Shown piece after piece: positions 35,546 through 48,140 of a stretch of DNA of 64,000 nucleotides; position 1 is the first letter of the stretch; every line of letters begins with the position of its first letter. The notes below the pieces were generated by a model, which was not told where the DNA came from, made no database searches, and was given only the letters and a program-made list of their open reading frames with translations. Origin of the DNA: Populus alba (Eukaryota; Streptophyta; Magnoliopsida; Malpighiales; Salicaceae); contig NC_133295.1 of the NCBI RefSeq assembly GCF_005239225.2, positions 10,664,001 to 10,728,000 on the forward strand, read 5' to 3'. Position numbers and translations under genes: made by a program.

Positions 35546-37019
35546 TACTAATAACAAAAAGAGCCAACTTGTAATTTCAGAGGAGTGAGAAAAGAAAATT
35601 AAAAAAAAAACCCACGTGCGATAAACTGGATAACCACTAGAGACATGCATCTCACGAACATAAAAAAAAAATATGACGAGGCATTGAAAAACATGATAAA
35701 AGCGTATTTTTAGACCACACATGTTGCACGAAGAGCATGAACATCTCTCACATGCCTTCGAGTGTGTCACACGTGAATGTCCCTTTTTATTTTGTCAAAT
35801 ACCAAAGTGCATTTTGTTTGTTAATTTCTATCTATGTGGAGAAAAAAGAAAGAAATTTATTTTTCATTTTCTTTCTTTTCCTGTTGTCTTTCTTTCTTGA
35901 TAGTTTCTTGCCGAAATATTTTGGCACTTGCTCATTCCATAAGGGCCATATATTCTATGCTGGGAGCCCACACAACTTTTGCTGTAGTGTCGGCCGTCTT
36001 TTGAATCTTATAAAATCCGTGTGTAACAAGTAGAAGAGTGTTTTTGTTTTTGTTTTAACAGTAAAGTATAGCATTTGAACTACACAAATTTCATAGTATA
36101 TTATTGATTTTGCCCTTCCTAAACAAAAACAATAAACTAGCTATTAGGGGTAAAAAGGTAAAAAGGTTTTTTCATTAAGATCCACAGGTTATTATCATAT
36201 TAATTAGAGAGAAATATATTTTATTGTAATTTTTTTAAAATAGTAAAATGACTTAATTATTTTTAAAAACAAAAAATAATTAAACTGCGTGTAGCGGCTT
36301 CTTAATGTTTTTCACTTTTTGTAATATAGTAAAATAACTAAGTTACCTTAAAAAATAATTTATTAAACCTAGAATTGAAGGGATCTTTTGTATTTTTATT
36401 ATGGTGTTTTTTCTTGTTATAATCAAGTTAATTTAGGAACAATTAAATAATTTAATAAATAAAAGATATTATTTTTATTTTTTTATTTTTTATTAAATTA
36501 AAAAAGTTTAATTTCACAAAGAATGATTTTCGGCATCGTCGCACATCCTTTTATATTAATTTTAGAATTGTTTCGATGAGTTTTTTTAAGTGGTGAGGCG
36601 ATGCTCATGGTAAAATACAATGAATTTTTTACGCGTTAAAAAAAACAACACTGATGAAATTTCAACCCGTGATTTTTTTTTTTTTTTTTTTTTTTTTTTC
36701 TGATGATGGAAAGTGACCCTTGATTTCTGCTTCTGTAAGCATGCATCTCACAAGTTGCGTTCTCTTAAGCTTTCTCAACTGCTTTTGAAAAATTCCAGTT
36801 ACTTTTATCTTTATGGTTTGATACATTTTTATATATGTTATAAAAATTTTTCATGAAACGTTTAATTAGATAAATGATGCAAAATTTAATAAAAATGATT
36901 TCAGATTTCATGATCTTCAGCATAAACTGTGATCGGATCCTCTCGGTTTTTGGAACACTCCAAGAAGCGAAGTAGCCACCACATTATTTTGTCATTTGGG
37001 ATAACCACACCCCTAGCTA
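35546..37019. other. Intergenic; T27 run
   Basis: No gene recognised. Short open frames near 35489-36033 on both strands are T/F-rich noise. A run of 27 T lies at 36673-36699. Confidence 0.5.
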
Positions 37020-37215
37020 TTATTTTATTTGATGGTGATGTTGTGATTATTTTTTAAAATATTTTTTATTTAAAAAATATATTAAAATAATATTTTTTTA
37101 TTTAAATAGTTTTTTGATATCAATTCATCAAAATAATTTAAAAATATAAAAAAAATTTAATTTTTTTTAAAATATTTTTAAAACATAAAAATAAACAATC
37201 ACATAACTAAATAGT
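37020..37215. repeat. AT-rich dispersed element, copy upstream of MYB
   Basis: Reads ttgtgattattttttaaaat ... caattcatcaaaataattta ... aaaacataaaaataaacaat. Same family as at 11380, 25355, 26510 and 44583; its right end lies about 0.7 kb upstream of the MYB start codon. Confidence 0.65.
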
Positions 37216-37908
37216 TGCATAGATACCTAATGTTCATGCCTAGTTGTAAAACCGGCTCGATAAAATCTGGTTAATATAATATTTAGATTAATCCAGAAAT
37301 AACTATGTTTAACTTGGTTATAAACTCAAGCCGATCCGCAATCCGATTAATTTAGGACAAAACTTAGCCCTCAACTTGTATATTGTTTTTTAAAATATAG
37401 ACATTAACCTGAGTTGAGTCTTATAAAAATGGTACACGGTATACAGTTACATAATTTAGACTAATAATATCATTGGTACATATCATAAATATGTAACTGT
37501 ATTCTTACTCATAATCTACTCGTTAATATATTTTTAGAGCTGGAGATATCTTAAAAACCAATCCAGCACTGTGCAAAAGAAGCACCAGATTTGCGTAAAA
37601 ACCACTTGATTGCTTCACCTTCGTCGGCCTCTTCTCTCTCTGCCTCCCCCCTCCTTCCCTCTCTATAACTTCAATTCTAAGTATGATTTACCCCTCTTAT
37701 TATCTTTAAATCATTAGAAGAGATTCTTGGTTTTTTTCTCTCATACAACATAGGCATAAATGTATACCGAGTCCTCATTTATAGCTCTCCATGTGTGAGC
37801 CATTTAAGTGATCGTATATCATCTTGTAATTATATAGTTGCTGCTGCATCTGCTTGGAGTTTTCATCGATAGTTTTCTGTCCTATCACTCTAATATCTGA
37901 AGCCAAAA
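37216..37908 (+). promoter_or_regulatory. MYB upstream flank and probable 5'UTR
   Basis: A pyrimidine-rich tract (37620-37670, ctcttctctctctgcc then cccccctccttccctctct) is typical of plant 5'UTRs and probably lies near the transcription start. No single TATA box stands out. Confidence 0.4.
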
Positions 37909-39240
37909 ATGGGACGGCATTCTTGTTGTTTGAAGCAAAAATTAAGGAAAGGTTTGTGGTCACCTGAAGAAGATGAGAGACTGTTCAATTATATAACTAG
38001 ATTTGGTGTTGGTTGCTGGAGTTCTGTTCCTAAACTAGCTGGTAACAACTAATCATACTCTGTTGACATTTTTGTCTTTCTTAATGTATGAGCTTCAATA
38101 TCTTGGTTTTTGAAAAGGGTTAAACATTAAGAGCTGTTTGATTTGATTCTTGCAGGTTTGCAAAGGTGTGGAAAGAGTTGCAGATTAAGATGGATAAACT
38201 ACTTGAGACCTGACCTTAAAAGAGGAATGTTCTCACAGCAAGAGGAGGATCTCATAATCAGCTTTCATGAAGTTTTGGGTAACAGGTATGTATTGATCCT
38301 ATAAAATCAACTAAAGAAATCTGAAGGTTGAACGTTTGATTCACCAATGGAAATGGGCATTCATTTCTTTTGGGATTTTAATTGCAGGTGGGCTCAAATT
38401 GCTGCACAGTTACCAGGAAGAACAGATAATGAGATTAAGAACTTTTGGAATTCCTGTCTGAAGAAGAAGCTTATGAAGCAAGGAATTGACCCAGCAACCC
38501 ACAAGCCTCTAGGTCAAGTGGAAGTGAAGGAGGAGAAAATTTGTACAGAGAAGGCATCTTTCCAAATACCACAGTACTCTAAAGGCTTACCAATTCTATC
38601 AAACTTCTCTGCACCAGAGCCAGCATTTATCATTAATGACACAGCTTGCAATAGCAGTGGGTTAACAGAAGCTTCAAGAGAGCAATTTATCAACAAGCAA
38701 GCCTATGATCCTACAGCCTACTTTGAATTCCCGCCCAGTGTTGTTCCAACAGGGTATGATTCAAACATTTCAAGTGCGTATCATCCAACTGTTAGACCGC
38801 TCGATCAAAACCAGTTCGAAACAAGTTCTAACTTTGTATTCACTTCAATGCCAAGTTTAACAAGTTTTGACCACGGAAGCATGAGCGGGACAGATTTCTC
38901 CGACAACTCGGCTTCAAGAATGAGTTCAATGTTCTTGAATGAGGCAAAGGAAAGTTCCAGTAACAGCTCAAACATCAGCAATTATGCAGGATACCGGATG
39001 GGCAATATGGTGGAGAACGCAGCAGGTTTCTCGTCATGGGATTCTGATGACAGGTTAGAGTCAGTGCTCCAATATCATCAGGTCAATGGGATCAAGACAG
39101 GGGAATTGAAGCCAAGTCCATGGCATGAAGCTGGACAGCTCCATGCTCATCAGAATTCAGTAGATTTCAGTAGCTGTCCATTAACGTCGCTATCAGAAGA
39201 TCTAAAAGGAGCAAATTTCGATGGCTTCCACCAGATATGA
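37909..39240 (+). CDS. R2R3-MYB transcription factor (MYB61/55/86-like)
   Basis: Nuclear DNA-binding transcription factor. Three exons with GT/AG borders, 37909-38041, 38156-38285 and 38388-39240, give 371 aa. The N-terminus [20 protein letters not shown] is the signature start of the MYB61/MYB50/MYB55/MYB86 group. R2 spans about residues 14-63 (three regularly spaced Trp, ending [10 protein letters not shown]) and R3 about 66-114, with Phe replacing the first Trp as usual (MFSQQEED), then [20 protein letters not shown] and [10 protein letters not shown]. The linker and the two intron positions are those of typical plant R2R3-MYBs. The C-terminal ~250 residues are Ser/Asn-rich and acidic, as in activation regions. 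Members of this group are linked to secondary wall, lignin, stomatal and carbon-allocation control; the role here is inferred from family only. The last exon has no breaks; the gene looks functional. Confidence 0.92.
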
Positions 39241-40829
39241 ACTGTAGATTCATTATTTTATCTCTCCTCACTCTCCAAACAAATACATGAGATGTTTGAT
39301 CGTACAGGATTGTTTGAGATTGTTTCTCTGATTTTTCTTTATTTTTTGGTTAACAAAATTAAAAGAAAAACAAGTCTAAGCTGATGCTGTTTCTCTGATT
39401 TTTTTTTTTTTTTTCTGTAATGCTCCTTCTTGTTTTCAGTATACTTCTCTTCTGTATTTGTTTTCAGGGCAGTTGAAAATAATGCACTTACAATTTCAAG
39501 AGTGAAAACTAATTTTGAGGTCATAATATATCTTTAATTAGCTGGTGGCTAACTAATCATCATTATTATATATTAGTTATAGTGCCATTTTCATGTCTGT
39601 CTTTTGCCTGCTTAAGCTACACACACACACACACCACTTGATAGCAAGAACACAACCCATCAATGGAAAAGTTCTAATCAATTTCCCCTGCAGAAACTTT
39701 CAACAGCAGACCAAGTTTGACTTCATGACCATCATTGTTTCAAGCGTATATCAGTATGAATATGATATAAAAGGTAATTTTATTGAAAGTAAATAGAAAT
39801 AAACCGATGTATAATCAGAGAGGTGGTGGGGTAGGTCTAGAAGCACCGGCAGAGTTTTAATAACAAGATTATCCTGGGGACTGTTGTCGTATACTCGTAT
39901 CTGAGATGCTGATTTCCTAGCATATGATCCAGCTGCTATTCCAGGTCCCTCCATGTCCATGCATTGGTGTGGTGAGTCCCTCCAAAAGGCTTAAATTGGC
40001 TGGCTGTCCTCGCTAGCTCTCTCCATTATTGGAGAGAGATGTCATAGAGATATGGATAGATAAATAAATTACAGAAAGAGAAAGACTTGAAAAAAACCAT
40101 TGGCAAGGGTCAACTAGAGTAACGTACACAGAAGGTCCAAAAGTGTTCAATCATCTTAGGTTTCAGTGCTTTCCAATATGGATATGTGCAAACTAACATA
40201 CAAACGACTTGATCTGTGCCACAACCCCCAGAACTCACTGTTGCATTTCTGAGCCATAGCTCGGAAGCATGGCCTCGGTGTGCTTTCTTGGTCAGGGAGA
40301 GAGACAGCGATATATAACCAAAGGAAGTGCCAATTCAGGGCATGTCCTTGCCAATCCTCTGTGCTATACATTTCCATGTTTGTGCCCGAAATATGCCTAA
40401 ATCCGAATACTCCATCACTGTTTTCATCACAAGAAGTTCTTGGTGGTATAAAAGTGTAAGTCTAGCTAGCGGGATAGATAGAGGTGGTGGGTCAGTGTAA
40501 TGAAAACAGAGGCTGCTCTCTAATTCTCTACCTGAGAAAGTCAAAAAGTCTAAGCCTCGATCCATTAAGCTTGGAAGATAACGTGGTTGGGACCGACACA
40601 TGCATTTGCTACATGGGAGCCATTCTTTGTTTGCTATCAACACCACCCCCAAGACGTTCACCGGATGGTGCTAAATTGAATGTAGCCTGATCAGCTAACC
40701 TTGAGGTTATGATCAAGTCATTTATGCTAGCCAGGTATCAAGTAATTAATCAATCGTGGCAGTATTTATTATGAACAGCACGTAGCAAATTGAACCATCT
40801 TGCACGTCTTTCTCTGTGGTTGTCTGGTA
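39241..40829. other. MYB 3' flank and intergenic
   Basis: The probable MYB 3'UTR lies within about the first 250 bp. A moderate-GC stretch (39800-40700) has overlapping short open frames on both strands, the longest 108 codons on the minus strand (40661-40335), with no family resemblance. A short (AC)n run lies at 39619-39634. Confidence 0.4.
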
Positions 40830-40990
40830 GTGTTGTGAATGTTTTTTAAAGTGTTTTTTAATTTAAAATATATTAAAATGATATTTTATTTTTAAAAATA
40901 AAATTATTTTTAATATTGGTATATCAAAATAAATAGAAAACATTCAAAAAAAATAAATTTAAAGTAACTGAAAAAATTAATTTTTTTTTT
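40830..40990. repeat. AT-rich dispersed element, copy
   Basis: Starts near gtgttgtgaatgttttttaa and contains tttaaaatatattaaaatga and attggtatatcaaaataaat. Same family as the copies at 25355 and 44583; the right end is interrupted by a T run. Confidence 0.6.
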
Positions 40991-41164
40991 TTTTGAAAAA
41001 TGTTATTGAATCGTAAAATCAGACTGGCTAGATTCTTCTTCTGCGCGATCATAAATTGAATGTAATTAATGCCTGCAATAGGAAACAACGTATACAGCTC
41101 CAAGTTTCCCAAATAAATTTTTGCATTTCCTAATTAGGAGTGTGGTGCATGGTGATTTGTTGAT

Positions 41165-41222
41165 ATCTAGGCCACACGCCGGTGGCTTCTTAAATATCTC
41201 TACCGACACCGGTGGCTTCTTA
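41165..41222. repeat. Two-copy 30-bp direct repeat
   Basis: ccggtggcttctta occurs twice about 31 bp apart (near 41179 and 41209), the second preceded by ccgaca. Confidence 0.8.
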
Positions 41223-41362
41223 GATGAAACGTTCGTCAGGAAAAGCGGTGTTCAAATTCGATTTAATTAGCAAGAGAGTTTCAGGCATAAACATCCTCTC
41301 CAAATCTGCAAGAAACATGTGATCATAAAGGATCAACAAACGCACCGTTCAACTCTCTCAAA

Positions 41363-41490
41363 AAGATAACAGTTGACATGATGCCGGATAACAGTTGACA
41401 AATCTTATGATGCCGGATAACAGTTGACATGGTTCAAATTATCGAGGTGTAATTTGTAAACAATTATGATGCCGGATAACAGTTGACAAA
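41363..41490. repeat. Interspersed 20-bp repeats carrying TTGACA
   Basis: atgccggataacagttgaca occurs at 41381, 41410 and 41469, and a partial copy (agataacagttgacatg) begins at 41364. Each contains a TTGAC core, the core of W-boxes bound by WRKY factors, though any regulatory role is only inferred and no gene lies nearby. Confidence 0.85.
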
Positions 41491-44400
41491 TCTTAACCAA
41501 TAGAAAAAAATCACATCTTGTCCGCCATGGATTGATTGTTCTAACATGAGCAACAAGCGCAAGTCAAACAAGATCATTATTAAAGGATTGATGAAGGGAG
41601 AGAGGCACTAACAGTCGATAAAATTAAACTTTCCATATCGATGAGCTACAATAATTTGTTTCCTGGGTGTTCAGTTGACAAAGTTAATTACTTGACTTCA
41701 TTTCTTAATTTAAGGAGATCAAATAATGCTTTGTTAGAGTAATGCTATATGTGAAATAAATCAAAGATGATCATATTGATGAGGACACTGAGAGTTCTTG
41801 AATTTCACATGCCCCACTAATCACATGTCGTGTAATAAAATTGGCTCCTCTCAAGTTGAAGTTATCATGATTATAACCAAAATTTTATCGATATATTTTT
41901 ATTAATAAATATCAAATTAAGAAAAATATATAGGTATAAATTTTCTTGAATTCTCGGGCGTGCTTGACTGGTATGCATTAGAGCCACACATGTCGCGATG
42001 GAGGCACGCTGAGTCTGGTACTAACTAGACTCAGTCTAGGACTGAGGGAGCTTAAATCTATTATGGCTCATCATTTCTTCATCTTTGGCAAGATAAAATA
42101 AATGAAATATAGCTCATAATATAACTCAAAATATCACAAAGATAAAGTTACACTCTGGTTCCTTATCTTCATAAAAGAATAAAATTTATTGACTATAAAT
42201 ATACCATGAGATCTTCATTATATATGTTCACAATTTTCATTCTCTATTATAAATATATTTTTAAAATATCTCTCTATAATATTATTATATTTTCTCTTTC
42301 TAAAAAATGTTTTTTTAATTTTCTTAGTTATTTTTATATTCCTTTTCTAGTTAGGTTTTAAAATTTTAATTATAAATATTATAATTTTAAGACTTGAAAA
42401 ACCACAATTTTCCTTCTTTCAAGGCATGTTATGTCACATAAAGTATGTGATGAGAAAAAAAAGAAAAAAACGAGTCCAGCATAGCTGACCATTAACACAA
42501 CGCTAATAATATATTATTGAATAAAAGATAACTATAAAATAGAAAGAAATATAAAAAGGCTAAAAGAAGGTAACTTTAATCTAATGGTCAGATAACGAAG
42601 TTGATGGTATGCTTTAGATAATGATTGGGTAAAACGACACCGACATGGCCTCTAATTTCCGGTAAATTATATAAAGTCAATGTATACAGCAAAGTTCATG
42701 AATCTAATTAGAGGAGCTATCATGAAGATCACCATGGCTGCCTTTTTTTTCTTTTTATTATTTAAAACATCTTGTATGACCCCCGTACCGCCGACACGTC
42801 ATTCTTACAATCACACATGACAGGCTGTCAGAGAGAAAATTCTTGGGCTCAGTGCAGCTTTGGCATCCTTGAAAGTTCCAACCATTTCTTTTACAAGCTT
42901 GCTATATATGAGTTATTTCTACGAATGTACGAAAAGCAGCTTCCTCACCAAGTTCACATCGTGATTTTATTAATACGTTTAGCTGACGAGGGCATGGGCC
43001 AGGATCATATTATGTAATTATTATATTATAATTATAAGAAGAGCTAAAACGTGTATTGTTTTTACTGTTTTAACTTTATTTTTTTATTTTTTTATATTAG
43101 ATTGTAATAGTGAAATGTTTTGAAATTTCCATTTTTATTCTCTAATCAATTTTTTATTTTTTATTCTTTTTTAAATAGTTATTAATTCTATATTATATTA
43201 TACATGTTTAATTCTCGAAGAGATTAGTATGGTTCATTTGTAATTTTTATATATTAAATTTATTTTTATAAATAAAAAATATTTATTTCTATTAATATTT
43301 TTAATATATGGAGCCTTGCATAGTATTTTTTTTATTCAAAAAATCTAATGCACGTGTCGATTTTTATTTCAAATTGATTTTAAAAATAAAATCAGTAAAC
43401 ACAACCAAGCAAATAACTTATGTTGCGATATTAAATCTCTTATTCTATATTTATCTCTTATTTTTTTTTTAATTTTGTTTTTGTTAAATAAAAAAAATTA
43501 CAAAGCCAAAATGGGATTGCTAGGGTGTATTTTTTTATTATTATTGAACTTGATTTTTTTCTTATATTGTAAAAAAATAGTATCAGAGAAAAGATATGTT
43601 ATTAAACTTTATGAAATTCAAGGACATATTTCCATGTTTGATTAGTTGACTTGATTCATAGATCTGATGAGTTTAACTTTTTATTTTTATATAATTATTT
43701 TTTTTCAACATCCAGTATTGGGTTGGTGATTGATTTTGTGATTGTTATTTTTTATTATATAGTTAAATAAGAAATAGTTTTGAAAAAAAAAATATAATTC
43801 CACTAAAATTTAAAGTTCAATTTATAGGTTTGACGTGCTAACTCAAATTATATTTTTTTATAAATTTGAGGAATTCACCTACTAGTGGAATACATTTTTT
43901 TTTTTTTTTATTGAAGCTCTTGATCCTAATTCAAAAGGATAATTTAGAGCTCCTCTGTTAAGTAGTGATAAAATCTACTATAAATGAAGGCCAACTTTCA
44001 AACCTATTAAGTAATTTGATCTGCAAATCATGTACAGTTTGCTTCTGTTTCAAAATTATAGTTTTCTGATTTTTTTTCTTTTTTTAAAAAAAAATTATGC
44101 ATATGTTTTTTTTATTTTCAAATTTGAATGTTGGTTTTTATCTTTTATACTGAGCCCTTGATTATCTGGAGTAGACTATTTAAACTACTTTGCAAGTTTG
44201 TGGAATTTCTTGATTACAACTTTTGTTGTTCTAAAGGTTTCTAAGAATTAATAAACCATTATAATTGCCACTAGTGAGTGCTTTGTTTTTAGTGAAAATA
44301 TTAAATATATAGGTTTTTCTAACACTTTTTTTATGACAAATAAAAAATCATAATTATAAATAAAAAAAAGTCCACCCATGAGATCCGCTAAACAACAATT

Positions 44401-44582
44401 CACATGTCTTCACAATCATAATTATAATACACATTTGTTTATTAATAATGTTATTGCAATTGACATAGAAGAGAGTTCATCATGCTTTTGCAAGTCCAAG
44501 TTCACAATGATGGCGGTTTGCACCACCTTCATCATCTTTGTGTGTAAGTTAAAAGGCAGGTTTTGCCTCATTGCAAGCTTTA
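41491..44582. other. AT-rich intergenic, no gene supported
   Basis: One 81-codon plus-strand frame (42772-43017) shows no family resemblance. A small palindromic cluster around gactcagtctaggactgag lies near 42023-42045. Otherwise homopolymer-rich DNA. Confidence 0.45.
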
Positions 44583-44812
44583 AGGCAGCGTTTGGTTGTT
44601 TCGCGGTGGTTATAGTTGTTTTTTAAATAATTTTTCATATTAAAATACATGTTAATGATGTTTTTTTATTGTTTAAAAATTATTTTTAACATAAGTACAT
44701 CAAAATAATTTAAAAATACTAAAAACATATTAATTGAAAGTTAATAAAAAATAAAAAAAATTAATTTTTTTTCAAAAAATACTTTAAAAATATAAAAACA
44801 AACATGCCAGAC
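44583..44812. repeat. AT-rich dispersed element with both ends
   Basis: Runs from ggcagcgtttggttgtttcg to aaaaacaaacatgcca; the ends are approximately complementary (GTTTGTT / AACAAAC). Core: ttattgtttaaaaattattt and gtacatcaaaataatttaaa. It is one of the best-delimited copies in the window. Confidence 0.75.
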
Positions 44813-45579
44813 AAGAAAAAAAGACAGTCTCTTTGCAAATAGTACCACTTGGGAGGGTAAGGAAAGGCGGGCGCTAGGAAGCTAGAAACCAAGCAAGGGA
44901 AAAAGACTTGCAAACAACCACACGAATGTACGATGATAGGGACATGGAGAAGACGAGAGATTGCGGGAATGGAGGCATGCTATGTATGTAAATATTACAT
45001 GTGATTGTGAAGTAGCTTGTAGCCTCGATCAATTCCAGGAGTGGTCCTGTTTTGGTAGCATGGAGCACTGTTCAAATTGTTGTCATAATTAGTGATATAA
45101 GGTCTCGATTGTTTTGGCGGTTGATAAATGTTTCAAATGTTTTTATAAAAGATTATTTCAATGTATTTTTAAATATAAAATATTTTAAAAAATAATTATT
45201 ATTACAGAATTGAAAATGAAAGCAGCAGCTGCGGCGGGTTTGCGCCACCCTGTCCAAATATTAGATGTTACGAGGGGAAAACATTGAATATGACAATCAA
45301 TGGGATCATGTGATGGAGATGAAATTAGGCTGCCTGATCATAGGTATTTTTGGGCAGTATCGAGCAAATTCTAGACATCACGATAAAAGCTAAAATATTA
45401 CAAGGAATCCCACAGATTTGCTCATATGTATGTGTGTTTGTGTAGTTACTAATAAGTTGTCGGAACGAAATAGAAGAAAAATTTAGAAGTGATTATGTAG
45501 GATGAGAGAAATCATAAGTGTTTTGAGTGGAGAAAGTGAGAAGAGGTGACTACATAACCCATGTGGAATTTGTGAGAAA
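44813..45579. other. Intergenic with partial element copy
   Basis: A shortened AT-rich family copy lies at about 45105-45205. No gene supported. Confidence 0.4.
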
Positions 45580-45785
45580 GGGTAATTTTTGTTTTTATAT
45601 TTTAAAAGTATTTTTTAAAAAGTAATTTTTGTGATTTTTTTTATTTTAAATTAATTTTTTTTTATTGTTTTCCTATAATTTTGATATACTAATCTTAAAT
45701 ATAAATTTTTTAAAATAACAAAAAAATATTATTTTAAAATATTTTAAAATAAAAAATATTTTAAAAATATTTTGATGGCTAGATT
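45580..45785. repeat. AT-rich dispersed element, copy
   Basis: Contains ttttttattttaaattaatt, attttgatatactaatctta and aaaaatattattttaaaata in the family order. Confidence 0.65.
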
Positions 45786-47569
45786 TTTAGGTTCAAGCAT
45801 GTCAATGTGACGTAAGTAAACTTGTAAATGATTTTACTAGGAGATTGCTTTTTTAAGACTCAAAAGGGTTCAAGGAAAAGGAGTTAAAACGATTTCATCA
45901 ATTGAATTCTTTTCAAGGCCATAGCTCTAACATCTACACTTCATTAATGTTTCCTAAAATGAATCTAACCTCAAGCTTAAACTCACAACCTAGCTAACAT
46001 GCTCTAATAACAAAGAATAATTTCATTTTTTACAAGTTAAAATCCTCGTATGATTAACAGCATCATAATTACTAAAAAATATCTAAAATATTTATTTTTT
46101 GATTAATTAAAGTCTACTTATTAAAAGACTATCACAACTACTTATATAGAAAAAATTAAAAACCTTAATAAAACTAAAAAAAAATATTCTTTTTAAATAG
46201 AAAAATAAGAAAAACCTAATAATTCTTAGTAAAAAAAATTATTTAAATAAGAAAACTAGAAAAGCCTAATAATATTAAGTTAAAAAAACAAGATTCCTAA
46301 ACTAAATAAGATAACAAGAAAAATAACAAAAGAAAATATTTTTGTTTTTTTCAAAAAGCTTTTTACTGATATCTTAATGAGGTATAAAAAACTCGTTCTT
46401 AGGTTTAAATTTTTTTAGGTCAAAACCCATCAATCTTCTCGGGTTAAAAGAAACTCGTTCTCAACTCCAAATCTTAGTAAAAACTGATTCTCCTTCACCC
46501 CCAAACACATCCAATGTAATGTTCTAAGAGCAAACCTTCCTCAGTTGATAACAATCATCTATCATGAGCATGCTCAATATAAAGTTATTTGACATTACCT
46601 CTTCGGTCGAAAAATGTTCCCCTCCACCATGACCATGTCATACTATGCAACCTTCAGCCATGGGTTTTCAAGAAAATAACAAAAAAAAAAAAAAAAAGTT
46701 GGACTCTGATATAAATTGATGTAGCCAGAAACAAAAAATAATCAAGTTTATGAATATATAATTATAGGAAGAAAAATTAAATATTTAATTTTTATTAATC
46801 AAAGTATATCACAATTATTAATATATATATAAAAGTAAAAGGTTATAATAGTACATAATAGAAAATAAATAAATTAATAAATCAATTTCCTTTGAATAAG
46901 AAAACTAGGAAAGTCTACTATTAACAAGAAGAAATAAAAATAACTAAGGAAACAAATAAAAAGCTCATGCATGACAACCTTGATTGTATTCAAAACAACA
47001 AAAACTTTCAATATACTTCTACACAAGAAAATCATAATTCAGAACGTTTCTGATTCTGCGAATATTATAATTAAAGAAAATGATAAATTCTCATAAGTAT
47101 TTTCGGTTAGGCTTAACAGTAAAATAATGGCTATAAACATGAAAACTTGGCTGAAGAAAACCTTAAATTTCAATGAAGAACATCAAGTGATTTCTTAAGT
47201 TCAAAGCTTCTTTTGTAACTTGTCATCAAAGGTAACCTAACCTGATGCCAAAGTCTAATAGAAAAAGAAAAAAGTGCTTTCACGTCCGTATTGATTACCT
47301 ATTTCTTAATATATTAATGAAGGAACTTGTAATAACATGATTCATGATTGTTTCTTCCACAATTTCTAGTTTAATATTTTGATGTTAGGTGAGAGCAAGC
47401 ATTTCCTGTCATATTTTGAATAATGGTGCTTTGAGTTGAACTTTGCTTGCAATTGACACGCATAAAGCAACAAAAGAAAGCTTAACCAAAAGGGCAAGCA
47501 GCAAGCTCTTAGTCGTCTTACTCTTGACTAATATGCTAATATGAAAATATTCTGCTTAAATTTTGACAG
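45786..47569. other. Degraded LTR-retrotransposon-like DNA
   Basis: On the minus strand a PBS-like ATTTATATCAGAGTCC lies at 46717-46702, followed by a stretch (46660-46400) resembling the start of a gag region. To the right (46718 onward) AT-rich DNA could be a 5' LTR; similar phrases (ataagaaaactag(g)aaag(t/c)ct) occur near 46250 and 46897. The element is too decayed to delimit. Confidence 0.4.
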
Positions 47570-47692
47570 GTGCTCCTGGCAAGCAATGCAAGCAAACTCC
47601 CCACATTGGCTGCCGGGGATGAGCTAACCTTTGGAGATGTAAACTCGGAGCAAAAGAGTTTGATGGCTAACTCGGGCATGGAAAAAAGTTAG
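47570..47692 (+). other. Orphan exon-like open stretch
   Basis: A polypyrimidine-poor but plausible acceptor (aaattttgacag|gtg) precedes a 123-bp frame ending in TAG. The peptide contains LLASNASKLPTLAAGDELTF then GDVNSEQKSLMANSGMEKS, with protein-like composition and local GC well above the surroundings. I do not recognise it, and no upstream exons were found. It may be a captured terminal exon or chance. Confidence 0.25.
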
Positions 47693-47924
47693 GGCAAGAA
47701 AGATACCCTGACGAGGGGAGAGTGAGGTGGATGTATGGATGGCTATAGCGAGGCTCAATATATAGCAAATTGCTGAAAAGAACGATACTGGATTATCAGA
47801 TAATTTACAAGGAGTCCTTTTCTAACTTTCCTTGCCCCAATCCCCTTTCAGCCTTTTTTGGGTAGTTATTTGATTTAATCAACAAAGAAGTTGATCGCAG
47901 AGCATCACAGTGAAGAAGGATTCA

Positions 47925-48140
47925 TGTTGCAGTAAACTCAATTACGAGGGTCAAGGATATTGCCACCTACCATAGAATTTAGATTTTTCATGCATTTATT
48001 TTTTATATAAATAGACACGTGAGAAATTCTAGAGAGAAAGAGAGGGTGAGAGTTTGAAATTTTATGTAAGCTTATTGTTTATGAAATAAAACAAATTGTT
48101 TTATCTCCCCCAAGTATTTCAAAATTACCATCAATAATGG
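47925..48140 (+). repeat. 5' LTR of copia element 1
   Basis: About 216 bp, shorter than its partner, having lost internal pieces and its last ~20 bp. Its 3' end reads atcaataatgg directly before atatcaaagcc; the partner LTR has extra sequence after aatgg, so the loss probably occurred between two ATGG copies, one in the LTR and one in the PBS. Confidence 0.8.

Noticed and set aside
38347..38387. Possible alternative MYB start at an ATG at 38347
   Set aside because: It lies inside intron 2, before the acceptor at 38387; starting there would drop R2 and half of R3.
40200..40345. Possible microRNA precursor near caattcagggcatgtccttgcc
   Set aside because: No conserved miRNA sequence matched and no clear stem of the right length could be formed by eye.
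40335..40661. 108-codon minus-strand frame
   Set aside because: Length is the only support; composition and motifs match nothing I know.
41363..41490. CRISPR-like array of 20-bp repeats
   Set aside because: Unequal spacing, only three copies and a plant context; these are ordinary eukaryotic interspersed repeats.
42772..43017. 81-codon plus-strand frame
   Set aside because: No family resemblance, no upstream exon or regulatory context.
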